Positions 4,544 through 18,500 of a DNA stretch of 22,308 nucleotides are shown piece by piece. The position numbers and the translations under genes were made by a program. Positions within the stretch are counted from its first letter, which is position 1. Every line of letters begins with the position of its first letter. A model generated the notes under the pieces. It worked only from the letters and a program-made list of their open reading frames with translations, made no database searches and was not told the DNA's origin. The DNA comes from a virus, in the IMG/VR virus record IMGVR_UViG_3300023196_001769, positions 1 through 22,308 of that record; one strand, given 5' to 3'.

Positions 4544-6582
4544 TGGCACTAGTCAACTTTGCCAACCTAGACTTCGATCAGATTAAGAAGTCGATCACGG
4601 ATTATCTGAGATCGAATTCTAATTTTACTGATTATGATTTTGAGGGATCAAATCTCTCAACAATTATTGATGCGTTAGCATATAACACTTATATAACCTC
4701 ATATAATGCCAACATGGTATCTAATGAGGTATTCATTGATTCTGCCACTCTCAGAGAGAATGTGGTGTCTCTCGCGAGGAATATAGGTTATACTCCTCGA
4801 TCAAGTAAATCATCAAGAGCAAATATATCTTTTCAAATTGACACAATTAATTATAGTGTTAAACCTCAAACAATAACTCTGAATAAGGGTACTGTTGCAA
4901 CATCAAGTAATTTTGGTAATGAATCTTATGCGTTCTCTATTTTAGAGGATATTACAGTTACTGTAAACGATAATTTTGCAACATTTAATAATGTTGACGT
5001 TTATCAAGGGACATATCTTACATCTGAATTTAGTTATAATACGTATGATCCTAATCAGAGATATATTTTAGATAATGCAAATATTGATATTTCTACCATT
5101 AATGTTACATGGAAACCATCACAATTTTCATCTGTAACAAGAAAATATCGCAGAGCAGATACTTTATTTGAAGTTAATGGAGATTCTCCTGTATTCTGGG
5201 TACAAGAGATTGAAGACGAAAGATATGAATTAATCTTTGGTGATGGCGTATTTGGTAAGGCGCTTGAAGAACCAAACTTCTTAGAGGTAACTTACCTTGT
5301 TAATAATGGAAGTGACTCTAATGGAATAACAGATTTAACTTTTAATGGTAAGTTAACAACATCAAGAGACGATATTGCAATCAACAATGGCATTTCTAAT
5401 GTAACTGTTAACACTCCTTCTTTTGCAGGATCTAGTATTGAAAGTATTGAGTCCATTAAAAAGTATGCTACTCAAACATATGCCTCTCAAAACAGAGCGG
5501 TAACCGCAACTGATTATGAGTACATCATTCCAAAGATTTATCCTGAAACTGAATCCATTTCTGTGTTTGGTGGTGAAGAATTAAACCCACCACAATTTGG
5601 TAGAGTTTTTGCAAGTATCAAACCAGTTAATGGTTCATACCTTTCTAATTTAGTAAAAGATAATATTAAAAGAGAAATTAAAAAATACTCTGTTGGTGGT
5701 ATTGATTTAGAGATAACTGATCTTAAATATCTTTACATTGAAGCACTTGTTAATGTTTATTATAATTCAAATGATGCAAACAGTGGCGATCAAATAAAAA
5801 CAATTGTTTCTAATAACATTGAAAGATATTCTTCTTCAACAGAAATTAATAAATTTGGTGCTAGATTTAAGTATAGTAAGTTTTTAAGTGTAATTGATAA
5901 CAGTAATAGTGCTGTTACATCTAACATCACTACAGTTCAGATGAGAAGAGATCTGAGAGCAGCTCTCAATACGTTCGCTGAATATGAAATTTGTTTTGGA
6001 AATAGATTTCATATCATAAATCATGGACATGGAACCCATGGTGGTAAAATTGGATACAATATTAAATCATCTGGATTCCAAGTAAGTGGTGTTCCTGGAA
6101 TAGTTTACCTTCAAGATGATACAAATCAGGGATTAGAAACAGGAGTTATAAATTTAATTCGTTTAGTTTCTCCTACAGAAGCAAAAATTGTAAGAAGAAA
6201 TGTTGGAACTATTGATTATTTAAAGGGGGAGATTAAATTAAGTCCTATTAATATTATTTCAACTTCTATTAATAAACAATTCCCACTTATTGAAATTTCT
6301 GCTATTCCATATTCAAATGATATTATCGGATTACAGGATCTTTATATTCAACTAGATACTAATAACGTAACTATTAATTCTGTCAATGACAGAATATCTT
6401 CTGGTTATGATATATCAGGTTCTGATTATATTGTTTCTTCAAGTTTTGCAAATGGAAGTTTAGTCCGTGGAACAGTTAATCCTACGACAGTAACAAGACA
6501 AATAGCAAATACGGGTACTTCTGTTACTACCCAAACAAATACACAGTCTACAAATACATCTACACCAACTTATTCATACTAA
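4543..6582 (+). CDS. 6: gp6-like baseplate wedge protein, baseplate-J family (679 aa)
   Basis: Two gp6 copies per wedge form the ring that holds the baseplate together in T4. This 679-aa protein is close to T4 gp6 in length (660 aa). The N-terminal region (LDFDQIKKSITDYLRSNS, FEGSNLSTIIDALAYNTYI, then ATLRENVVSLARNIGYTPRS, residues 9-89) is typical. The baseplate-J core follows, with WVQEIEDERYELIFGDGVFG (about 219-238) and YASQNRAVTATDYEYIIPKI (about 312-331), the R.AVT..DYE motif of J-like proteins. The C-terminal part contains a histidine cluster (H490, H494, H496, H499) and SSGFQVSG, and the tail is Thr/Ser-rich (from about 640). It overlaps gp25 by one base, a W-J-like gene order also seen in P2-type contractile systems. 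It is expressed late from the gp25 promoter. Confidence 0.92.
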   Translation: MALVNFANLDFDQIKKSITDYLRSNSNFTDYDFEGSNLSTIIDALAYNTYITSYNANMVSNEVFIDSATLRENVVSLARNIGYTPRSSKSSRANISFQIDTINYSVKPQTITLNKGTVATSSNFGNESYAFSILEDITVTVNDNFATFNNVDVYQGTYLTSEFSYNTYDPNQRYILDNANIDISTINVTWKPSQFSSVTRKYRRADTLFEVNGDSPVFWVQEIEDERYELIFGDGVFGKALEEPNFLEVTYLVNNGSDSNGITDLTFNGKLTTSRDDIAINNGISNVTVNTPSFAGSSIESIESIKKYATQTYASQNRAVTATDYEYIIPKIYPETESISVFGGEELNPPQFGRVFASIKPVNGSYLSNLVKDNIKREIKKYSVGGIDLEITDLKYLYIEALVNVYYNSNDANSGDQIKTIVSNNIERYSSSTEINKFGARFKYSKFLSVIDNSNSAVTSNITTVQMRRDLRAALNTFAEYEICFGNRFHIINHGHGTHGGKIGYNIKSSGFQVSGVPGIVYLQDDTNQGLETGVINLIRLVSPTEAKIVRRNVGTIDYLKGEIKLSPINIISTSINKQFPLIEISAIPYSNDIIGLQDLYIQLDTNNVTINSVNDRISSGYDISGSDYIVSSSFANGSLVRGTVNPTTVTRQIANTGTSVTTQTNTQSTNTSTPTYSY

Positions 6583-6591
6583 AGACGTAAG

Positions 6592-9500
6592 ATGATATCA
6601 ACCGATTTACAGCGAGTACAAATTCAGGATATTATTGAGTACCAGTTACCTGCATTTGTAAGGGAAGACTTTCCTCTTGTTGGTGAATTTTTAAAACAAT
6701 ATTATATTTCGCAGGAATATCCTACTGCACCATCTGATGTCTTACAAAATATTGATGAATATGTAAAATTAGAAACTCTTCTTAATTCGCAAGAAGAGAC
6801 AAATCTTGATTCTGATGTATCTTTTAGTGATACTAAGATTACTGTAGGTATCAATCTTGATACAAAACAGTATGGAACGTATCAATTTCCTGAAAGATAT
6901 GGACTAATTAAAATTGATGATGAAATTATTTTATATACATCTAGGGATAGAAGTTCTTTTAATGGTTGTGTTCGTGGATTTAGTGGTGTAACCGCATATG
7001 GAAATGATGAAGAGAGACTTACATTCTCATCATCTGTTGCAACATCTCATATTCAAGGTGCAAATGTTGTTAATCTTAGTAATCTTTTATTAAAAGAATT
7101 TTTAATAAAACTAAAACAGCAAATTGCTCCTGGATTTGAAAGAAGAGAAATTAATAATGAAGTAAACGAAAGACTTTTCCTATCAAGATCAAAAGATTTT
7201 TATCAGACAAAAGGAACTGATGAATCTTTTAGACTTTTGTTTGCTGCACTTTATGGAGAAAAAGCAGAGGTTATTAAACCTAAAGAGTTTCTTTTTAGGC
7301 CTTCTGATGCTCAGTATAGAAAAACAAAGGATATTGTTGTAGAAGCACTCGTAGGTGATCCCTCTGGATTAAAAAATCAAACTTTATACCAAGATGCATA
7401 TCCTGAATATGATATAAGTCAATCATATGCAACTATTGTTGATGTAGAAAAAATTCTTAGAGGTGATAAAACATACTATCAACTTAGTGTTGACTTTGAT
7501 TATAGCAAAGATATTGATTTGACAGGTGGCACCGTTCTTGGAGATTTTACATCTCACCCAAAAACACAGAATACTGTTGTAGTTGCATCTGGATCTTCAG
7601 TAATTGATGTTGACTCTACAATTGGATTTCCAGATAGTGGACAGATTCAAATTAATGGTAATAGTGGTATTATTACTTACCGTTCAAAAACAATAAATCA
7701 GTTTACTGAAGTTGGTTTAGCGAATACAACTAACTTTGGAATTAACTATGATATCGCCTCAGGAACGGAATTAAATTTAAACGTTAGTGCATATGGTTTT
7801 CAGGGAATTAACCCTGTCTCAGTCGCTTCTAGCGATGCCTCAGTGGTAGGTATAGCTACCACCTCTAGGATAGAAATCAGAATTGGTAAAGTACTTGGTA
7901 GAAATTTAATACCAGACAATACATCTAACTTTAGTAAAAATGATAATATTAATATTAAATCACTTGGTAATACTGCGACATCAGTTTTAGATAATATCTG
8001 GTTTACAAACGTTAGCCCTAAGTATGATGTTAAGAGTGTAAGTTTAATCGACTCTTCTAATTTTACATATTCTATTGTAACATTTGCAAAAAATAATTTT
8101 AAAATTGGTGATAAAGCATCAGTTATTCAATCTGATGGTGTTTCTAAAAGTGGTATCATAATTGATATCTCATCTGCATATGCATTTACTTTTTCAAGAG
8201 CAGGAGAGCTTGTAGGATCTACATTCTCTGTCAGAAGAGATATATTAAAACCCGATGTTAGTAATATTAACTCAGATCAATATTCTTATATTGAAAAATC
8301 TTTTGCTAATGTTCAAAACACATATTCCAAGTTTAACGGCGATGTATTAGTTGCATCTTCATCTATACCCCACTATCATGATACGCCTCTCGACTTCTAT
8401 GATAGAAAAGTTTCTTTAGATGGTGAGTATAATGGTGAAATATTCACTTTAGATCGCAACCATGGATTCTTTACTGGTGACAGAGTTTATTATGAATCTT
8501 ACATTTATGAAACTCTTTATGCACAAAATGTAGAAAGTAAATTTCCTGAAATTGAACCGGGTGTTTACTATGTCAAAAGAATAAATGAATCTCAATTTAA
8601 GATTGCATCTAGCGTAACAAATCTCTCTAACAATAATTTTGTTTCCGTATCTGGTATCGTTACTAATAATTACCTGTGCGCTAATGACTTCTTTAATAAA
8701 AATCTTGAGCATCAAAAACTTTACAGAGAATTTAAAAATCCTGTAAATGATGGGGGAACATATGAAACACTTCCAGGTAGAACTGGAATGTTGGTTAACG
8801 GTGTAGAAATATTAAACTACAGATCTGGAGATACTGTTTACTATGGAACGATTAATTCGGTAAATGTTTCTTCTCCAGGAAAAGAATATGATATAGTTAA
8901 TCCTCCTATTCTTTCTATTCAAGATTCTACTGGTGTTGGTGCAACGGGTATTGTAAATGTAAAAGGTAATTTGGAGAGAATTGAAATCCTTGATTCGGGA
9001 TTTGATTATGTAACGGAACCAATTATCACCATAACAGGAGGCAATGGTACAGGTGCTGATGCATTTGCGAATACAAAACTTGTAACTCACTCAGTATCTT
9101 TCTATGCAACATCTGATAATGCACAAGTTGGATTATCCTCCGATACTATTGGATTTACAACTTTCCATAAGTTTAGAGAATCTGAAAGAGTAATTTACAA
9201 AACTGATGGACAAACGGCTATTGGAGGTGTTACAGACAATTCTGAATACTATGTTAAATTAGTTGATGAAAAAACTGTTAAGTTATTCAAGACAGAAGGA
9301 GATTCTATTAATGGATCCAATGCTGTTGATTTAACTTCTAATGGTGTAGGTGTACATAGATTTGAATCCTTTAATAAAAAACGTGTTGTATTTGATGTAA
9401 CTATCGCATCTACAGGATCTAATTATGAAAATAAAGAAAGAAGTATTGGTAGTGTTGGTATAAACACATCTTTAAGTCACGTTAATATTATTAATCATGG

Positions 9501-12500
9501 ATTTAATTCTGGCGAAACTATTACATATCTGGGAAATGCAGATGGTTTAAGTAATGATCAAAATTATATTGTTACTGAAGTAGATAATAATAACTTTAAA
9601 CTTTCATCCGTTGGTGTTGGTACAACTGCAAAATTATTCTATTATAATACAAATCAATTTGTAAATATTGAATCGATTGGATCAGGATCTCATACATTCA
9701 AATATCCTACTATTTCTGTCAACATCACTGGTGAAATTGGTGTTACAACTTTTAGTGGACAAGACTTTAATGCTAAACTTCAACCCGTATTCAGAGGATC
9801 TATTGAATCTGTTTATTTGACTGATAATGGTACTGGTTATGGTTCCAGTGATATCATCAATTATAATAAACAACCAGTATTTGATCTTTTAAGTGGAAGA
9901 GATGCGGAATTACTTCCTATTGTAAACAATGGTAGAATTGAAGAAGTACTTGTAACAAGTAGTGGTTATGAATATAATTCTATTCCTAATCTTATTGTCA
10001 ATGGTGAAGGTAGATTTGCCAAACTTACCCCCGTAATTAGTGGTGGACAAATTGTTAGAGTTATTGTAGATAATCATGGCATTGATTATACAAACACAAC
10101 TACTGTAAGCGTTGTTGCTAGTGGTAGTAATGCAGTTTTCAGTGCAGATATTAATAGATGGACAGTTAACCTATTTGAAAAATATCAGGACATCATTAGT
10201 GAAGATGATGGTATTTTAGATGCATCATCTATAGATGAATATGGAATTGAGTACACTCATTTATATGCTCCTAGAAAATTAAGACAATCTTTATTTGGTA
10301 AAACAATTTCTTCTACCGATGGAATAAAATATGGAGTTGGCGATTTAAGACTTGATACATCAAATGTAGAAACAGAAGCACAGTTTCACTCCCCAATCAT
10401 TGGTTGGGCATATGATGGAAATCCAATCTATGGCCCCTATGGTTTTGATACTCCAACTGGTGGAACAATCAAAGCACTTAGAAGTGGTTATAGTATAACA
10501 CAATCGGTAAATCGCCCTGCATTATCAACATGGAAAAAAGGATTTTTCTGTGAGGACTATAAATTTACAGGAGACGGAGATCTTGATGAACATAATGGTA
10601 GATATTGTTTAACACCTGACTTCCCTAACGGTGTCTATGCTTACTTTGCGACGATCAGCGACGGATCAGTTGAAAGTTCTGGGCCTTTTGAAAACTTTAA
10701 GTTACCTCAGTATCCATATTTTATTGGTAACAAATTTAAGTCCAAACCTAATACCTTTAATTATCAAAATGATTCCTATCAAGGAAAGTATGATATTGTA
10801 TCCAACGAATGGTTTAGAAACACCACGCCATATGGATTGACTTTGAATAATGTATCATATGATTTTGTAACTGAACCATACAAAATTTATGATGAAGTAA
10901 TTGACATAACATCAACGTCTGTTGGAACAATTGATAGTGTTGGTATAGTAACTGGTGGTGATGGATATCAGGTAGGAGACAGAATAGTATTTGAGTCGCT
11001 TCCTGGTGCAACTGCAGCAAAAGCAAAAGTTTCTCAGGTTCTTGGTAAAGTTGTAAACAACATAAGTGTTGCATCTTCAAGTATTTCTGAACTAGAGATA
11101 GTACCAATTGATTCATCAGGAAGATTTGTTGCTTTCTCTACATCTCCTCATAGATTTACAAATTCTAATTTAGTTACTTTATCTGGATTTAATACATCTA
11201 TTACTTTAACTAATAAATCATTTAATATTGGAGTATCTACAAACTTCTATAACTTATCAACTGGAGTTGGAACAGCGGGTGCTACTGGCATCGTAACGTA
11301 TTTTTCAATTGGTGGTATTATTGATCGTGGAGATCTTTCAATTAGAGAAAATGATATTTTTGAATTGGGATCTGAACAAGTTCGCGTATTGAACGTTGAC
11401 AAACTTAGTTCAAGAATAAGAGTTGAAAGATCCGTCAACGCAACAGTATCCTCTGCACACACTGCAACAACATCTATTGTAGAACAAAGTCGCAAATTTA
11501 CCTTTAATTCTAATAGACAAAATAAAGTAAACTTTGAATTAAATAAACAGATTTATTTTGATCCTAAAGAAACCGTTGGTGTGGGAACACTTACAGGTGC
11601 AGGAGTAGGATCAACTATTTTCTTCTCAAATCCTGGATCAGGTATTAGTCAAGTTTTTGTTGAAAATAGAAGTTTATTCCTACCTAACCATAATTTGTTA
11701 ACTGGTGATATTGTTAAGTATCATAATGGAGGAGGAGATTCTGTTGTAGTTACGGTTGATCCCACTGGTTCGACAACTTATAGTATTGCGAATGAAACAC
11801 CTCTGTATGTTGCTAAAATATCTGATAATATTATCGGAGTCCAGACTTACAGAGTTGGAGTTGGTTCTACAGGTACTTTCGTAGGTATCGCTGATACAAC
11901 AATGAATACTGGACTTCTATTCTTTACAGGAATAGGTACTGGTACAAATCATAGCATTCAAACAATCAAGTCGAATGTTGTAAATGCTGAGGTAACAAAG
12001 AATACTGTAACTGTATCAACTGCATCAACGCATGGTTTGACAATAGGTGACAAAGTTCAAATGAACGTCACTCCAGGAATTACGACAACTGTTACTGTTA
12101 AGTATAATGATCAGAATAGAAGAATTGTATTTAATCCACTTGGATTTACAACTACTGGTGTAAGCACTAGTCAAAATACAATTACTATCGATGATCATGG
12201 ATTTAAATCGGGAGACAAAGTAATTCTCGATGCAAATCCAGCAGCGACAGGATTAGAAGATCAGAAAATTTATTACATTTCTAGGTTCTCAAAAGATAAA
12301 GTAAGACTTTGCAATTCAAAATTTGAAGCAGAAAAATTTAACCCGAAATTTGTTTCGATTGATATTGCAAGAAAAGGAACGTTACTTCCGATTAATCCTA
12401 CTTTAAATGTATTTGCAGGGAATACTGTTATTTTCAATCTGGGAGATTCTACTTTATCTTCTCTAAATGCTTCTACTCTATACTCTGCATTTGATTTAAA

Positions 12501-15500
12501 TCTCTATAGAGATTCTAATTATACAGATAAGTTTGATGGATCTCTTACAAGTGATAACTTTGAAGTAACTAAAACAGGTAAAATTGGAATTGATGCTGCC
12601 GCTAAATTAACTCTTGTAGTCAATGATGAAGTGCCTGAGAATTTATTCTATAAGTTTTCAGTTGTTAACTCTGACTTTATTGAAACGATCAAACAAGAGA
12701 TTGTTATTGACAAAGAAGTAAATGGATTTAATAAAATCAATGTCATTAACAGTGTATATCAAGGAGAATTTGCAATCACTGGCATTGGTACAACAAACAC
12801 ATTTAGATATGATGTCAATCAACTTCCTGAAAGATCATCATATTCATCTTTAAATGGTGGATTGTCATATAACACAAATGCTATTGGTGCATATGGTGGT
12901 ATTTCTGATATTAATGTAACGTTCAAAGGTTCAAATTATGAAGAAATAGTTGGGGTATCTACAATTGTAGGTATTGTAACAGGAACAGGAGCTCTTCTTG
13001 AACCAGCAAGCACTACGATTGGTAAAATTCTTTCAACTAAAATTGAGAACATTGGATTTAATTATCCAACTGACTATACTATTCGTCCTACTACAAATCT
13101 TCCTGAGGTTCTATCTCTTGAATCTCTTACTTCCTTTGAAGAAATTGGAATTGCATCTGCAGGTAAAAACTACAGTATTGCACCAAATTTAATTGTTATT
13201 GATGGACTGACTGGTAAGCATATTAATGATGTAGATCTTTTCTTTAGATTAGGAGATTCAAAAGTAACAGTCAGAAAGAACACAAGTGGGCTTTCTAACA
13301 TTACTCCTACAATTATACCTATAGGTAACTCAAATGGAGTTGCTATTAATGACATTTCTTTTGATATGTCTTCTAAGAATGTAACAGTTGGGTTTGACAC
13401 TGGATTTAGTGATCAATCTCCTTTCGCTGTTGGTGATAAAGTTCTTATTGAAAATGTAAGCGTAGGTGTTGGATCCACAGCATCTGGATATAACTCAATT
13501 GATTATAATTACTCACTCTTTACTTTGACTGATGTAAACATTCCTCTTGGTGGAAATGTTGGTGTAGTTACATTTAGTCTTTCTGGAATAATTAATGATA
13601 ATCTGTATGCAGGTAATTTTGATTCTTTAAATTCTGCAGGAAGAATTATTAATCAATCTTCTTTCCCACAATTTAATATCAAATTAAGAAAGAATAATTT
13701 CTTGATTGGAGAGCAGATCGTATCTAATAGTGGTATAGGAAAGGTTGATAGTTGGAATAATAGAATTGAACTACTAAAAGTTTCAACCTCTAAAGATTTT
13801 AATATCGGAGATCTTGTAATTGGACAAACTTCTAGAACTCAAGGTAAAGTCAAGTCCAAAGTTGATTACAACTCAGAAATTGAAACAGAAGCAAGTTCAA
13901 TTGTAGAAAAGGGATGGAATCAAACAACTGGATTCTTTAATGATAATCAACAGAGAATTCCTGATAATTTTTATTATCAAAACTTCTCTTATGCTATTAA
14001 ATCTAAAATTCCATTACAAGATTGGGATGATGCCGTAAGTTCTCTTAATCACACGGCTGGTTTCCTTAAGTTTAGTGATCTTGTAATTGAATCTAAAACT
14101 GAAAGTCCTAATACTGGAGTGTTTACTGACGAAGCTTCCAATATCTCTCTAACTGTTGATATCCTTCCTGTTCCTGCGTATGGCGGATTAGGGAACGGAC
14201 TTAGTGCTAGTACTGGAGGTGGAATCAGTCTTAACTGCTACCCTGCTTTTGATCTAGTAACCGAAAATTCTAAAGTTGCATCTGGCACTGTTTTCTCTGA
14301 TAGAATCTTCTTAGAGAACAGAGTACTTACTGATTTCTTTGAATCTTTTGGAAACAGAGTTCTGACAATTGATGATATTAGTCAACAATTTAATAGTCAA
14401 GAACGTCCCACAAGATTCAGTATTGTCAAGAAGTTCTCTGTTGATCAAAGATCTAAGAAAATTTTCTCTTTCGTAAGAGATAAACTTTTTACAGGAGAAA
14501 GACAAGCATCGTTTGTTTCCCTTGTTCATGATACAAATTCTGCCACAGTTCAAAACTACGGTAGAGTTGAAAGCGTAACTGATTTGGGATCTTTTGACTT
14601 TAATATTTCTGGTTCTGAGGGACAACTTCTTTTCTATCCAACAAAATTCCGCGCAAATGATTACAATATCTCTTTGATGAGTTTTGATATTGATAATAGT
14701 GTCTCTGGTGTTGGTACATTTGCACTTGGAGAGATTTGTGATATTGCCTCTACACAAGTTGATGTACCTGCTGCATCTACTACTACAATCGTAGGTATTG
14801 CATCTACGTATAGATCCTCCAAGATTTTAGTTGAATATACAACAAATGATGGAAGATTTGGAACTAATGAGTTAAATGTTATTCATGATGGAACAACAGT
14901 TGATGTTCTTGAGTATGGTGAAATAGTCACGGGACAACCAACATTGGATATGGGAACATATTCTGCCAGCATGTCATCTGGCACCGTTAATGTCAACTTT
15001 ACGCCTGCTGCTGGATTAGCACTAACCGCTAACACAATTAGGGTATCGATGTCCAGCACTGAATCAGTTGGTGTCGGTACAACAATTATTGGACAAGCAA
15101 CAGAGAATATGGGTTCACTGGAATCCTTCCATACTTCCCTTTCTGCAAGCGGATCACCTGGCATTCATACAATCGCTACCTACACAAACGCAGGTATAAA
15201 TGACTATCAGGCAGCATATTACATCGTAAGTATTGAAGATACAACTAATGATCAATATCAATTCTCCGAAGTTATTGTTCTTAATGACAATTCTGAGTCT
15301 TTCATTACAGAGTATGGAACTCTAACAACTGGTAGTGGTATTGGTACAATCGGTGCTTTAATGACATCGACTAAAACACATCTTCAGTATACTCCTCCTG
15401 CAAGTGTAGACACTCAGGTTCGCGTCTATCAACATGCAGTTCAATTGGTTGAAGTAGATAACACTCTTGATAATGAAATTGATCTAAACAATGCTTCAAT

Positions 15501-18500
15501 CACTGCAGGATTTGGTTTTTACGATGGAACTGCTAAGGATGTTAAGAGAGCATTTGGATTAACTCATAAAGGACAACCTATTTTCCTTAGAAACTTTGAT
15601 GGTAGTGATACCGCCATTGTTAATACATCGACTGGAACGATTAGAGTACCAGATCACTTCTTTGTATCCGGCGAACCAGTCAACTATTCTGTTGGTATAT
15701 CAACTAATGTAAGAATTGGAATTGAGACAACTTCATTTGCTGGAATAGGAAGTACTACAATCCTTCCCGATAATACAAACTTGTTTGTAATTAAGGATAA
15801 TGATGCAACAATCAGATTGGCATCTTCTGCAGAAAATGCTTTAGCATCTACGCCAGTAGCAATCGGAATTACTGGAGTTGGTTTAGGTACATTCCATACT
15901 TTTAAATCTGGTAAGCAAAATACAAAATGCTTGATTGCACTTGATAATTACATTCAAAATCCAATAGTTTCTACTGCAGTAACAACGACTTTAGATACTC
16001 AAATTGAACTTGCTGATACAATTATTGAAACAATTGGCGTTACATCATTCTTTGCCTCTGATTTGATTCAGATTGAAGCAGAGATTATGAAGATCAGCAC
16101 TGTTGGATTAGGAACAACCAACGCTATTCTGGTTGATCGTGGGTGGATGGGAACTGGAATCGCCACTCACCCCGTTGGCGTTGCAGTAACAAAAGTTGAT
16201 GGTGCATATAATATTGTCGATAATGTCATTAATTTCTATACTGCACCACAAGGCCCAGTTCCTATTGGATCCACCACTAACCCTCCCGATGAGAGAGATT
16301 GGACTGGTATTACAACTCACTCTAAGTTCCAAGGCAGAACGTTCCTTAGATCGCAAAATGTTGGAAGCACTAATGGTGCATATGATACCAACTATATTTT
16401 TGACAGTGTTGCTGATCAATTCGATGCTCAAACAAAGAGATTTACATTAAAATCTGAAAACAACGATGTTATTGGATTCTCAACAAATAATGCAGCAGTA
16501 CTTATCAATGGAGTGTTCCAAGGGCCTACAGGACAACTCAGTATAGAGCAAGATTATAGTATGAGTGAAGGTAGTGGTATTAGTAGCATAACCTTTACAG
16601 GAACTGCTACTTCAATTGGAAGTGATCCAAATACTGCATCTATTCCTGTTGGAGGATATATTGTCTCTGTCGGATCTACTGCGGGGCTAGGTTATCAACC
16701 TCTTGTATCTGCTGGTGGTACAGCAGTTGTTTCCACTGCAGGAACAATCACATCTATTGCCATTGGTAGAACTGGTTCTGGATATAGACAGGGATCGCAA
16801 ACTGTAAATGTTGGAGTTTATACATCATCTACAGGCAGAACTGGAATTGAATTTATTGGTACTGCTGCAGTAAGCAACGGACATATTGTAAGTGTTGCAG
16901 TCACAAATCCGGGATCTGGATATCAAGTTGGTTCTGAACCAATTGTGGTATTTGATACTCCTCTTTCATACTCTAATATTCCTTTGGTTTACTCTGGTGA
17001 ATCTCCCGTAGCAGGAGCAGGAACTGAAGCAACCATTGATATTATTGTCGGACAAGGTTCTAGTGTTATTGATTTTGAAATTAAAAACTTTGGATATGCT
17101 TACGGACAGAAACAAGTTCTTACCGTTGCTTCAGGTGGTGCTACTGGAATTCCTACTGATACTAACTTCACATTTGATGAGTTCCAAATTACTGTTAACA
17201 AAGTTGACTCTGATAAATTCTCTGCATGGCACTTTGGTGAACTTGAGCGTCTTGATAATATCAACAATGAATTTAATGGTGTTAAGAGAGGATTTACGCT
17301 CAAGAGAAATGGTTCTCCTGTCACGGTAAGATCGAGAGCGGGTTCAAACGTTGATGTGCAATCTACCCTTTTGATATTCATCAATGACATCCTGCAAGTT
17401 CCTGGTGAGGCATATGAATTCAATGGTGGTAGCGTTCTCAACTTCTCTGAGGCACCTAGAGGGCCGTCTTTTGATGGAGCATTCAGTGGTGATACATGTA
17501 AGATTCTCTTCTATAAAGGATCGGGTGATATTGACGTAACATTCCGCGATGTTCTTCCAACGGTGAAAGCGGGCGATGATTTCTCTATCAGAGGTGATGA
17601 AAGTCTTGTCCCCGGATCCCTTGATCAAGGCGCAAGACTTATTACCGAAATTTTATCTACAGATACTATTGAAACAAATCCTTATTATGGAAGAGGTATT
17701 GATTCTAATCCCGATCATGCCCGCACTGTTACGTGGTGCAAACAAACTGTTGATAAAATTATCAATGGTAAGATCGTCAGTAAGGCAAGAGAACTAAATG
17801 CAGCACTTATCAATCCTAGTACTAATCTGATTCAATCAGTTGGTGTTGGATCTACACAACTCTTTGTTGAAAGTGTTATTCCATTCTTCAATCCTGATGA
17901 TGAAAATCAAACTACTAAGAACAAACAGACAGTTCGAATCATCTCACAAAATAATATTGTAGCAGCAGCGGCAACAGCAGTTGTCTCTATCGCTAATACC
18001 GTTGAGTCTATCACAATTGGTTATGGTGGAACAGGTTATACATCTGCTCCTTCGGTAACCATTGAAACACCTGTAGGACTTGGAGCGACTGCAAGAGCGA
18101 CTGCTACAGCAACACTGACAGGTGATACTATATCAGCAATTACTGTTTCTACACCTGGAATTGGATATACTAGAACTTCCGTTCCTCAGGTTCTGATTGA
18201 AGCACCAACAGCAACAAAGGAAACTAATAAAACAGATCTCTACGAGGGTGACTTTGGTGATATAGTTGGATTGACATCAACGTCTGTAGGAGTTGCATCT
18301 ACAGGACTTGTCATGGAATTCTTCATTCCCGTCGATTCTTTCTTAAGAAACACAAAAGTTGTTGGTGCTGCTGTCACTTTAAGTGATATTTCGGTTGGTG
18401 ATTACTTCACCGTAAGAAATAGCAACATTGGAAGTGGTGTTACATCCCTATATCAAACTGGCGGAACATTGGGAATTACAACACAATTCCTTGATTCTGT

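Larger units (their letters stand above)
8869..18210 (+). repeat. G-x-G-Y beta repeats scattered through the giant protein
   Basis: A short unit of the form [IV]xx[IV]xVxxxGxGYxxxPxVxI...GxGAxAxAxVxxG recurs at about 8869-9063, 9799-10135, 10930-11040, 12895-13200, 16640-17110 and 17980-18210. The last is clearest: VESITIGYGGTGYTSAPSV, then GLGATARATATATLTGDTIS. Such repeats are known from many phage tail and fibre proteins and are expected to form beta-solenoid or stacked-sheet structures. Copies have diverged strongly at the DNA level. Confidence 0.65.

Noticed and set aside
14311-14757. A 148-codon open frame on the minus strand, the longest of many inside the giant gene
   Set aside because: The product is Cys/Ile/Asn-rich without family likeness, there is no promoter or ribosome site, and it lies antisense to a clearly coding frame. 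The other antisense frames in the giant, gp8 and DUF4815 genes are dismissed for the same reason.
16196-16450. Plus-strand open frames in an alternative phase inside the giant gene, here and at 17036-17329 and 17576-17797
   Set aside because: They are Leu/Met-rich, low-complexity frame shadows of the coding phase and have no start signals.
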